A stretch of 64,000 nt of DNA from Glebionis coronaria (Eukaryota; Streptophyta; Magnoliopsida; Asterales; Asteraceae): positions 20,447,320-20,511,319 of the forward strand of contig CM046876.1 of the NCBI GenBank assembly GCA_025667525.1, written 5' to 3'. The position numbers and the translations under genes were made by a program. Below, in pieces: positions 1 through 11,714 of this stretch; position 1 is the stretch's first letter; each line of letters opens with the position of its first letter. A model generated the notes under the pieces. That model was not told the DNA's origin, did no database searches, and saw nothing but the letters and a program-made list of their open reading frames with translations.

Positions 1-1474
1 CGAAGGTCTACTAAAATAGATAAAGATCGATTGATGTAGAAGCGAAACTTTCAAGTCCGGTATCAATGGTAAGAATTTAGGCAAATGGTAACGAAAATTA
101 TATTATGAGGATGATGAGGTAACAAGTAAAGTAAAGATCGTTGAGTAATGAAATCTGTGCTTGAGGCATGTACTTTGTTCAAGAAAAGGTAAGGGTTCAT
201 ATGTGTATGTCGTGAATTGTTGCTACTCGCATAAGATGTAAAAGTTTCAAAACTTTCATTTACCAAAAGTTTTTAATTAAAAGTTTGTTATTGGCCAAAT
301 ACTTAAGGTGACTACTATTCGGCCTCGCATGGCTCCTTCTAAATTAAGCATAGGTGATCAGGCCATGCATAATTTAGGACTAGAAATGCGATACTCATCT
401 TCGTCAAACCGATATTACATATCCTATGATTTAAAACATGCATATAATGACTTTTGTAAAAGTAGGAATCAGAATAATTTATGAAAGTTTTCGCCAATAA
501 GTTACTGGCTAGCTGTTTAAATCAACAATTTCAATGTCACCAGTATTCTTTACAAGACCAATTGTTAAACAATTTGTGAAAATACATCGTAAAATTAATA
601 TAAATCAATTTTATAAGATAACATTCAAGGATTTAATTAGGTCCAAGTGGGACATTTTATAAAATGATTCGCAAACAATACCAGTTTAGGTTTATATGGT
701 AACTTGTAAAATAGCGAGTGGTTTACATGAGGGTAACAAAGAGTAGTTCAAGACAGTCAATGAAATGCTTACAAGTTGATAAAGTTTCAAGAGGTTTAGC
801 AGGAATGTCAGGAGACACGTGTCAAGATGATAACGAATGATGCGAAAGCAAGAACTTCAATCCTCAGCCAAAATTAGTGGTACGATAGAACAAAAGAAAG
901 ACAATGTAGAAGGACAATAAGTCATATATAAAGGAAGGATAGAGGAATCCATATGTGTGCACATCGTAATTCAGTTGACCTAAAATGTACTTTTAAGAAA
1001 GTATGGCATCAGTTAACCAATAGTACAATTACTCCAAAAAGTTTCTATTTTAACGTAATCAAGCGTAATCAATGAGTTTTAGTTGTAAAATATCATTACT
1101 TAAAGTTTTACGAGTTCAAACAAACTCGAAAACGTCAAAAACCATATATTTAAAGTCTATCAGTTTTAACTTTTGGGTTTGACTAGAACAATTGACTCAC
1201 ACAACGATATTCTAAGACTCGAAGTCTAGAGTAATTAGGTGTAATACGATGTTTTGAACAAGTTTCTAGTTTTACTCGAGACTTGAAACGGATTAAAAAT
1301 AGACGAAAATGCCCTTGCATTAAATCTATCAACAAAATAAAGTTTTTGAAATAAGCAGAATTAAGTTCTTAAATTTTACAATCCCAAATGAGCGTAACTT
1401 GTTCAATTTTAATGTTACTGACCAAATTTTATGTCCTAAACGGACGTCTCAACAAGTAGAAATATATATTTTTA

Positions 1475-1780
1475 GGGAAAATCACTTAAAAATGTAGTAA
1501 ACTAACCACTTTTTATGATTGTGTGTACTTAACTATTTTTTTTCTCATTGTGTGTATTAAACTTTTTAATTTCGATCCTTGTGTGTATTTTGAGACGATC
1601 TTGTCTTGTAAAATGACCATTTTACCCTTCAAAAATTGAAAAAAGTAGGGGTAAAATGGTCACAAAATACACACAATGATATGAATTTGAAAGTTTAATA
1701 CACACAATGAGAAAAAAAATAGTTTACTACACACAACCATAAAAAATGGTAAGTTTACTACATTTTTGAGTGATTTTCCC
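1475..1780. mobile_element. 306-bp fold-back MITE, 9-bp TSD (Mutator-like)
   Basis: The left half from GGGAAAATCACT is the near-complete inverse of the right half, ending AGTGATTTTCCC, so the element is essentially one long palindrome with TIRs of over 130 bp. Flanks are ATATTTTTA (1466-1474) and ATATTTTGA (1781-1789), a 9-bp duplication with one mismatch. Copy B of the LARD-like element has the uninterrupted site near 10300, which confirms insertion at this exact place. Nine-bp TSDs are typical of Mutator-like elements; no coding capacity is present. Confidence 0.88.
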
Positions 1781-3191
1781 ATATTTTGATGTCTAAAGTT
1801 ATAAAAATATTTTCTCGACACTGCTAGATTTCCTGTAAAGTTTCAGTACAAAGTATATTTTTCGACATACCTTGAAATTTAATCGAATTTAATAATGAAT
1901 AGGAATTTATGTACACACATGACTTGTGGATTTCATAAAGACGAAAGAGAATAAATTGTAAAATTAATCATGTAAAGAAAACATAATATAGAAATGGTTC
2001 AAGAATGCCAACGATAAACTTAAGAAATCAAAAATGACGCATGACATCGGTGTCTTAAGTTGCAAGATGCAATGCAGGAAGGTCCCTTGGTGGCGTGATT
2101 TTCCAAAATCACAAGACACGTTGAGAAAGAAATGGACCATTAACGGGTTGCACCTCTGAGCGAGGAGGTTAAATGAAAAAGGGAAGGTACAAGTTTTATA
2201 GAAGTAGAATCGTATTCCAAACAATCGCCACATAAGAGGATGAATCTCAAGATGACAATAGTGTTTACAAGATACAAACGGACGTTGTAATTCAAAATTG
2301 AAACGTAGAATGGTCCATGAAATAAAATGTAATCCACGTACAAGTGTCATGTAAAATGGTGACGTAAAGGTCAATCAAGGTTATGAAAACTCATAATATT
2401 ATTTAACACAAAATCAAGGAATGCTTCGATATGTGTGACTCACACGATGTCCTTTAGTGTTTTTCAGAGATACATCGAGCTACACAAATGGTCTATAGAC
2501 TATTTTCCAAGACATTCAATCACAAATGGTCGACAAGCAAATTGGATATCTAAATAGATATCTTAAAAGAATTAAACAATGAAAGCAACACGCATGGTAG
2601 TAAAATGAAAATCAGCAGTTTCATCGAAAACAACACTTCTTAATCCCGAACAATGGTATCTCGAGAGTATGCACAACATGTAACAGTGAGTCGAGAAAAA
2701 CAGACGATTCAAAACGAACGAGCATATGAAGTCAGTCGTATGACGCATAAATGAAATAGCAATAGTACTCAAAAAAATGAGTATGAAAAGCCAGCAGCAT
2801 ACGCGCTCTGAATACAAGTCTGTAACGTCATGACAATATATAATCATTGTAACAAGATCAGTTCACAAGAACAATAGTTCCAGAAATACAGTAAGAGCAG
2901 ATATAATCAAGTAATATCCAATGATAATTCATGAAGCACAAAGGCTTTGAAAAGACATAGTAATTATCGTCACTAATTAATGTAATATTTCAACATGTAA
3001 TCAGGAGATGAAATACTACAACGATAATTAAAAGTAAATAATAAGGATTAGAGAGTTACCCGCGCAGATATCGAACAACATTGGCAGATTCTGTGATTGA
3101 CACTTAAAACAATAAAATATTTGAACTTTCGGTTATAGACTAAGTTTTGAAAAACGACTCAGTTCCCTATAACCATCTCCTAATACCAATC

Positions 3192-6089
3192 TGTGAGACC
3201 CCCAAAATCTGACATGGAACAACTAGGCAACGAGGGGGTAACACGTCATGGTACAGGAAACAATTAATTATAGTTGACACGAAGCTGACGTAATAAAAAC
3301 ATATACATTACATCATAAAAGATCAAAGTTTTAAACATAGGTCCCAGATTTTTATGTGCCGAAAGATTTATTATTTCATCATGATTTATAACACTTGGTT
3401 ACCATAAATACAGAAAATCTTTTGATAGCTTTTAGATAAAACCAAAGTTGAAATATTCATAGAAATCTCCATGCTGCGATAATATCCTGCGGCCTCCCAT
3501 CCAAGCAAAGCTAAGTAATTATACCTGAGATTAAACATGTAAAATCGTCAACATAAAGTTGAGTGATATTCATAGGTTTAGCAGTAAAGGTGTGGAACAC
3601 AATAGAATTTGCTAAACCAGTAATGGGGGGGGGGGGGATAACTATGTACATTGTCCATAGTCACGATGTATATTATTGCTGTTTAGTCTCACGAACCGAA
3701 GTTAACTCAAATGTAAGTTCCTCTATGGAGTATTTCAGCCTAAATACTCAATTATAAACAAATGTATGTGCGTCAAGTTAATCTGGACGGTGATTGTTAA
3801 TCCCGATGGATCCACCCACAACATTCGTGCTTAGCGCAAAGCGTACGGGACAATTAACGGTTCATGATCAGGAGAGGAAACTCATGGAAAACGTCAAAAA
3901 AGCAATAATACCATTGAATTCATCTGTAAAGCATACATGTTCTGGATAGCATACAAGTTCTGAACAGCATATAGTTTTTAATTGGTTGTGTTCCATCATG
4001 TAAAATCTCACCCCGTGTTTAGAACCATGTACAAGTAAAAAGGGGCTATGAACTCACCTTAGCCACGAGTTAAGTCAATCACGGTACTTAGCAACTGAGT
4101 AGAAACGGTAGTGGTAAGGCGATCACCGACGATATGGATGCCTGGGAAACACGAAAGTCGCAACCTATCAAAATAAGGCGCGCGTGTTAAGACTCGAACT
4201 CAAGTATCGATATGTACCAAATATAATGTGAATCAAATGTTTTCAAAGTATTCACGTTTCAAAACCATTAACACGAACCAAATGAATCCATACTAACCCA
4301 ACTATCCAACACTACCCGTTTTAACACTTGTACACTTGAAATTGACCCGTCATAAGACGCCAAGTCAACGCAAGTCAAACTATCCCTTTACCTTACTCGG
4401 ACCAGTAGCTAAGTCATTTATATAATGACTAAGCACTTGATTAAGTCACCATGTCCAATAGTGAATACTCATACTCACGCAACACGAGTATTGAACTAAG
4501 TGTCTAAATACCAATCAGCATGTACACTCCAAATGTACACACCGATCTACCCTACCTAGACTTGTCCGTTTTAGATGAAAATTGTTGTCAAGGTCACTTA
4601 TAACCTGTATAAGACCTCACCAAAGTTTGAGCCAAAGTTCACACTTTAAAACCCATCAGCTCGACACTTTACTCGACCCCAAATTTGGGACAGATTGTAT
4701 ACTTGTTTTATAAAACCGTTCATACCGCTTTAAAAGTACTAACTTGACAATCCGCATTTTAAAACCACTACTAGACTCATAAAATTAAGTTTATAGACTT
4801 TGAAAACAAGTAGTACCCATTATCTAATCAAGCCTAAAGTCCCCGAGAGTCGACCCAAAATCAGCCACAATTTCGGATTGTGCTGACTTGCGTCTCCCGG
4901 TATACTAATACTAAAACTAGCATAACGTTTGACTCGTAATGAGTTAGAAGATCTATGTTATACCAAAACGAGTGTCTCGGAAAACTCTACAACAAAATCA
5001 AGTAATCTCAGCCTATCTCAAACCTTAAATACACGAAAAATCTGTTCTAGACCTGCTGTCCCAAAATACATGTTTAGAAATCATAACAAATAAATTTTCC
5101 AACCAAAACTAGTCACTCTATTATCATACCCATCAACCAAACACTCCTAAAAACATTTGTATGATAAATTTAAAAAAAACCCAAGATAAAAAATACAACT
5201 TTTCGACATGAAAACATGATGATCCTACCTAGATCATCACGTGCATGATGATTAAAACATCATTCAACGATAAAATCATAAGTACATGAAAACTTGATGC
5301 ATGTACATGTTTTTGGTATCAAAAGAATCATAAGATGATTTTATGAATGTGATATTGATTAGTTTTTGTTAAAAGCATGTATAAGTTGATGATCAATGGT
5401 GGTGTATGGTGCTAGGGGTGGCGGCAAAAATGGAGGTGGAGAGGAGATGTGTGTTTTTTTATAAACTTGTTAGTTATGTGTTGTGTAAAAATAAGAAATG
5501 TATTTATATATGATGGTAGTGGAGGGGCTAGTTTTGCCTATTTTGAAACTTATAGACTTAAAAGAAATTAGATAGTTGGAAGGGTAGAAAATGGTTATTG
5601 ATAAATATTGATAATATTTACGGGGCTCGGGTTTCGTAAAAATAATTTTCAAAAGTTACAATGCATCATAAATATGATTATATGGTTTACCGACACGACT
5701 TAACACGTAACTAAAACGAAGTCGTCGAAAATATTAATTATCGAAACAATCGATAATGAAATATAAAATTTTGGGCATCTGTCGGTATCGCGATCACTAG
5801 GAATTCTCGTTGTACATTGATTTTGAATAAACTCGTTGTAAAATGCAAGCGGGTGATTTTTAATCAAAAACTTTGATTTAAATTAAATATGGAAAAATAA
5901 AATAAAATTTTTATAATTCCATACAAAGTATTGTCAATAATCAGAAAATACTTAAAAGTATAATTTATTAAAATTATCATGATCTCGGAATTTACATATA
6001 AGAATACAAGAAAACGTAATACGTTGGAAAATTCAAGTAAACACGAATAAAAGAAAAAAATAATGCAGGAAAAATTACGGGTTCTTACA
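3192..6089 (-). repeat. 5' LTR of LARD-like copy A (2898 bp)
   Basis: On the plus strand the repeat starts TGTGAGACC and ends GGTTCTTACA; in element orientation it is TGTAAGAACC...GGTCTCACA, a normal TG...CA LTR with short inverted ends. A degenerate primer-binding site (TTGGTATTAGGA on the minus strand, about 3178-3189) lies just inside. It aligns end to end with 11715-14633. It contains a 13-base G run (3625-3637) where the copy B LTR has 6. Confidence 0.85.
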
Positions 6090-7378
6090 TCTAACTATGC
6101 ATAAAGTCCTCGAGAGTCCACCCAAAATCAGGCACAATTTCGGATTGTGCCGAGTTGCGTCTCCCGGTACACGAATACTAAAACTAGCATAACTTTTGAC
6201 TCATAATGAGTTAGAAGCTCTATCTTATATCAAAACGAGCGTCTCGGAAAACTCTACAACAAAATTAAATGATCTCAGCCTATATCCAATCTTAAACTTA
6301 CGAAAAATCTGTTCTAAGCTGCTGATGTAAAATACACTTTAGAAAATCATATCAAATCAATTTTCCCACAAATTCTATCCATTCCCACACCTCTATAATC
6401 ACCCTACTATCATACCCATCAACCAAAGACTCCTAAAACACTTGTATGTAAAAATTTTAACAAAATGAAAGATCAAAAATAAACCTTTTTAACATGAAAA
6501 CATGATGATCCTACCTAGATCATCACATGCATCATAATTTAAACAAAAATCGACCATGGAATTATAAAAATCTTAAAAGTTGATGCATGTGTGAAAATTT
6601 AGTATCAAAAGAACCACAACAAGATTATAGGATGTGGTCTTAATTTAGTTGTGATTAGATCATAGTAGATGATGATGATTTTTGGTGGTTTATGGTGTTT
6701 AGGGTGGCGGCAAAAATGGAGTAGAAAGGAGAGAGTAGTTTTTATTTCATGTGTGTGTTTTTTGATTGTAAGAAATGAAGTGAAAATGGGTGAAAATGCT
6801 TATATAGTATGGTTAGGGTAAGATTTGCAAATATTGGATAGTTTTAAACCTAAAAGAAATTTAATAGTTTAAAGGATAGAAAATGACTATTAGTAAATAT
6901 TAAAAATATTTACGGGACTCGGTTTTCGTAAAAATACTTTTCAAAAGTTACAATGCATCATAAATATGAATATATAGTTTCCCGACACGACTTAATACGT
7001 AATTAAAACGACATCATCGAAATATTAATTATCGAAACAATCGATAATAAAATGTAAAATTTTGGGCATCCGTCGGTATCGCGATTACTATGAATTTTCA
7101 TTGTTCATTGATTTTGAGTAAACTTGTTGTAAAACGCATGCGGGTGATTTTAAATCAAAAACTTTGATTTCAATAAATATGGAAAAATAAAATAAAAAAT
7201 TTTATAATTCTAGATAAAGTATTTATCAATGATCAGAAAATACTTGAAAAGTATAACTTATTAAAATTATCATGATCTCAGGATTTACATATAAGAATAC
7301 AAGAAAACGTAATACGTTGGAAAATTCAAGAAGCACGAATAAAATAATAATAATGCTGGGAAAGTCCGGGTTCTTATA
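6090..7378 (-). repeat. partial 3' LTR of LARD-like copy B, cut by copy A
   Basis: This 1.29-kb stretch matches the 4819-6089 and 13341-14633 parts of the other two LTRs. It starts abruptly at 6090 with TCTAACTATG, the counterpart of 13341, directly against the end of the copy A LTR. Its right edge is the LTR start in element orientation, mutated from TGTAAGAACC to TATAAGAACC at 7378. Immediately beyond lies a polypurine tract, as expected for a 3' LTR. TCTAA (6090-6094) is the predicted target duplication of copy A; its partner lies outside the window. Confidence 0.8.
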
Positions 7379-7395
7379 GTCTTGCCCCCTAAAGG
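7379..7395 (-). other. polypurine tract of LARD-like copy B
   Basis: On the minus strand the bases just before the 3' LTR read CCTTTAGGGGGCAAGAC. A purine-rich run abutting the LTR start is the second-strand primer expected at this place in an LTR retrotransposon. It supports the minus-strand orientation deduced from the PBS at the other end. Confidence 0.65.
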
Positions 7396-10300
7396 AACTA
7401 TGGTCCCTCAGAGTTCTCCTGGAAATAGTAGAAGATGCAAACATGAGGAGGTACAAAGTGTAGAACAGATTCATTGCTTCCGAGTAATTTCCGTACCACG
7501 ACGAATCTTAACGGTTAGAATTCACTATGCTTCAGTTTTCTTAACTCCTTTTTGAATAAATTATCAAACTCGGATTAGAATAATGACCTTTCAGTACGGA
7601 GAAATATCAAAAGATTGAAAGAACACAAGAAACGATTAAACGGACAAAGTGCGCTAAAATGAATCAAGATTGTTAATCAATAAGGAGTCGTAAATCGCGC
7701 AACTGTAAAACCTGACAATATTAAAACGTAACAATCTAGTTACAAGAGAAATAAAAGGGAAAAATGAGTTACATAGGATCATTTAAAATACAAGCTGTCA
7801 AAATCAGTTGTCTAGGATTTTGGTATTAATTTAAAAACTCATTTTAAATATTTTCTTGATTAAAAGAAAATTTTACAAGGTGAGTGATTTAAAATCAAAT
7901 TATCTGTATTTAGTGAGTAAGTTGTTGCTATATCTTTTTATTGATCAGGATTTTCAAAGCAAAAGTAGAACAGTTCAAAATAGTTATCCTGATCGGCTTA
8001 AGAACTTTTGGATGACTGCATGAAATTTCCTATTAGAAGCTCAGGTTTATCGTTACTATTAGAGAAAATCAGATTTTCCAAGTTATTTAGAATCATTATT
8101 AGAAATTATAAATTAATTTAATAATTTCATTGTTGAAAGTAAAGTATGATAAAATCAATTACTTTAAAAGACAACCTGATATCCTTTGAAACACTAGGTA
8201 AATTTTCTAAAGAGGATATATGTATATCTGTTTTTTAACTTGAAACAGTTTTTTTTTGGTAATTGAAACATTTGATAAAATGTATAAAACGTTCTTTAAA
8301 TTTTATAATAATTTTTAGAAATCCGGTGACAAGATAGTAAACAAGTATGAAACGAATAATAATCGACAATTAGTATATAAGCAATAACACGAGGGGATAT
8401 AACATAATTCGTATCAATTCTTAACGAACATGATAGAATAATTGCATCGATGATAAGGACAATAAGAAACAAGGATTTATCAAGATTGATTCACGGGTGT
8501 GGTTGGCATCACCAACAACGTCTTATTAAGTTCTCACTGGTCGATATACGATTGAAAGAGAAAAGTCACAGAACAAATTTTTGAATCAAAGAAAATTCTT
8601 AAGAAGTCACTTGAGAGTAATTCCAGCAAAATGAACATCATTAGAAATGAGAGGCGAAATCAATACGTGGTTCATACGAATGAATTTCAAGACGATGAAG
8701 TCTAACACGCATAATGACGGATACACTAAATCATTGGTCACTTCCAGTCATAACTCACTATTTGCGTCCCAGATGTTTTGATGGTCTACCAAAAGAGATA
8801 GATAAGGTCGATCGATGTAGGAGCATAACAACGTTGAAAATTACAATTCTGGTATCAATGGTAAGAACTTAGGAAAATGGTAACGAAAATTGTATCATGA
8901 GGATGATGAGGTAACAAGTAAAGCAAAGATCGCTGAGTAAGGAAATCTGTGCTTGAGGCATGTACTTTGTTCAAAGAAAAGATAAGGGTTCATATGTGTA
9001 AGTCGCGAACTGTTGATACTCGCATAAAATGTAATAGTTTTCAAAATTTACATTTATCTATATTTTTAAGAAACATAATTAAAAAGTTGATTCTTGGTTA
9101 AATATTTAAGGTGACTACTATTTGGTCTCGCATGGCTCCTTCTAAATTACGCATAGGTGATCAGGCCATGCACAATTTAGGACTAGCAATGTCATGCTCA
9201 GCTACGTCAAATCAGTATTACATGTCATGTGATTTAAAATATGTATATAATTCCATATCTAAAAACAAGAATAAAATAATTTATGAAACTTCTCGCCCCA
9301 AGTTATTGGCTAGATATTTAAATCAATCATTTTATTGTTACAAGAATTCTTAACAAGACCAATGTAGAACAATTTGTGAGAATACATAGTAAAATTAATA
9401 TAATTTAATTTTATAAGATAACATTCAAGTATTTTGTAAAGTCCAAGTAGAACATTTTTGTAAAAATGATTTGCAAACAATTGTAGTTTCGGTTTATATG
9501 GTGATATCTTATAAAATAGTGAGTGAGTTGCATGAGGGAAATAAGGAGTAATTGATAAGAAAATTTGCAGCATGGTTACAAGGTGATTAGGTTTCAAAAG
9601 GTTTAGTTGGAAGAGGTACGTGTCAAGATAATAACGAACGATATGAAAGCAAGAATTTCAATCCTCAGCCAAATTCAGTGGTACGATAGAAACAAAGAAA
9701 AATAATATAGAATGACAAATAAGTCATATATAAAAGAAAGGATAAAGGAATCCATATGTGTTCACATCGTAATTTATTTGACATAGATATACTTTTAAGA
9801 AAGTAGGGCATCAGTTCCCACATAGTACAATTACCCCGAAAAATTTATATTCTTAAACGTTTCCGAACGCAATCAATGTTGTTAGTTGTAAAATATCACT
9901 AGTTTAAGTTTTACGAGCTCAAACGATCTCAAAAACGCTTCAATCCATATTTTTAAATTCTATCAGTTTTGACCTTTTTAGTCAACTTTGACTTTTAGGG
10001 TTTGACTTTTGGGTTTGACTAGACCAATTGATTCACTAAATGACATTTTAAGACTCGAAGTCTATAGTAATTTGGTGTAAAACGATGTTTTAAACCACTT
10101 TTTAGTTTTACTCGAGACTTGAAACGTATAAAAAATAGACGAAAATGCCCTTGCATTAAATCTGTCAACAAAATGATATTTTAGAATTATTCAGAAAATA
10201 ACTTCTTAGATTTTAAAATCTCAAATGAGCGTAACTTGCTCGATTTTAATGTTTACTGGTAAAATATTATGTCCTAAACTAACATCTAAATAGGTAGAAA

Positions 10301-11699
10301 TATATATTTTTATGTCTAAGTTATAAAAATATTTTCTCGACATTGTTAAATTTCCTGTAAAGTTTCTGTACAAAGTATATTTTTCGACACAGCTTGAAAT
10401 TAAATCTAAATTTCATAATAACTCATAATTAATGTACACACAAGACTTATGGATTCCATAAAGACGAAAGAGAATAAACTCTATAATTAATCATGTAAAG
10501 AAAAACATAGTATAGAAATGGTTCAAGAATGGCAATAATAAACTAAGAAATCAAAAATGGCGCATGACATCCGTGTCTTAGATTTCAAAATACAATGCAG
10601 GAAGGTCTTTTGGCGGTGTGATTTTCCAAAATCACAAGACATGTCAAGAAAGAAACGGAACATTTACAAGTCGTACTCCTGGAGCGAGCAGATTTAATGA
10701 AAATGGAGGATACAAGTTTATAGAAGTACAATCGTGTTCCAAAAAATCGTCTCAAAATAGAGGATGAATTACAAGATGACGATGATGTTTTCAGTGACAA
10801 ACGAACGTTGAAATTCGAAATCGAAACATAGAATGGTCAATGAAATAAGATGTAATCCATGTACAAATGTGGTGTAAAACGGTGACGTAAAGGTCAATCA
10901 TGGTTATGAAAACTCATGATATTACTCAACACAGATTCAAGGAATGCTTCGAGATGTGTGACTCACACGACGTCCTTTAGTATTTTTTGTAGACACATTG
11001 AGCTACACAATGGTCGATTGACTATTTTTCAAGACATCCAATCACAAAAGGATAGGAAAGCAACTTGGATATCCAAATAGATATCTTAAAGGAGTTAAAA
11101 AATGGAAGAAACACGCACGGTAGAAATGAGAATAAGAAGTTTCATCGAAAATAACACTTATTCAATCCCGAACAATGGTATCACGAGAGTATGCACAACA
11201 TGTAACAGTGAGTCGAGAAAACTAGACGGTTCAAAACGAACGAGCATATGAAGTCAGTCGTATCACGCATAAATGAAATAGCAATAGTACTCAGAAAAGT
11301 GAGCATGAAAAGTCGGCAGCATACGTGCTCTGAATACAAATATGCAACGTCGTAACTATATAAAATCATTGTAACAAGACCAGTTCACAAAAACAAGACT
11401 TCAAGATATGCAGTAAGAGCATATGTAATCGAGTATTATCCAATGATAATTCATGAAGCACAACGGCTTTGAAAAGACACAGTAATTATCGTCATTAGAG
11501 TAATGTAATATTTCAACATGTAATCAGGATAAGAAATACTAAAATGATAATTAAAAGTAAATAATCAGGATTAGTGAGTTACCCGCGTAGTTATCGAACA
11601 ACCATGGCAGATCCTATGTTTGACACTTAAAACCTGAAATTTTTGAACTTTCGGTTATAGACTAAGTTTTGAAAAACGACTCAGTTCCCTATAACCATC

Positions 11700-11712
11700 G
11701 CTCTGATACCAA
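11700..11712 (-). other. primer-binding site, initiator tRNA-Met type
   Basis: On the minus strand this reads TTGGTATCAGAGC, the standard plant PBS complementary to the 3' end of initiator tRNA-Met. It begins two bases inside the LTR end at 11715. It fixes 11715-14633 as the 5' LTR and the element as minus strand. The matching site in copy A (about 3178-3189) has drifted. Confidence 0.85.
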
Positions 11713-11714
11713 TC

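Larger units (their letters stand above)
1..6089 (-). mobile_element. LARD-like LTR retrotransposon, copy A (3' part outside window)
   Basis: The element reads on the minus strand. Its 5' LTR is 3192-6089 and the internal region runs from 3191 leftward past position 1. The whole stretch is collinear with 8779-14633 (copy B) at high similarity, apart from a 306-bp MITE at 1475-1780. The internal region shows no gag, protease, integrase, RT or RNase H, and its ORFs are under about 100 codons. A long LTR, a tRNA-iMet-type PBS and a non-coding interior fit large retrotransposon derivatives (LARDs), which depend on an autonomous partner. The LTR ends at 6089 next to a sequence homologous to the middle of the same LTR, so copy A is inserted inside the 3' LTR of copy B. 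The nesting is read from the sequence; non-autonomy is inferred from the lack of coding capacity. Confidence 0.8.
7379..11714 (-). mobile_element. internal region of LARD-like copy B, no gag-pol (4336 bp)
   Basis: This region lies between the PPT at 7379 and the PBS at 11700-11712. No retroviral domain was found on either strand; the longest open frames are 82-95 codons, low in complexity and not shared as intact frames with copy A. 8779-11714 is collinear with 1-3191 of copy A; 7396-8778 has no counterpart in the window because copy A is truncated there. Two short frames are partly kept in both copies: one antisense (9111-9353, matching about 300-484) and one sense (11181-11369, matching 2572-2847). 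I would not call either a gene on this evidence. Confidence 0.75.
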
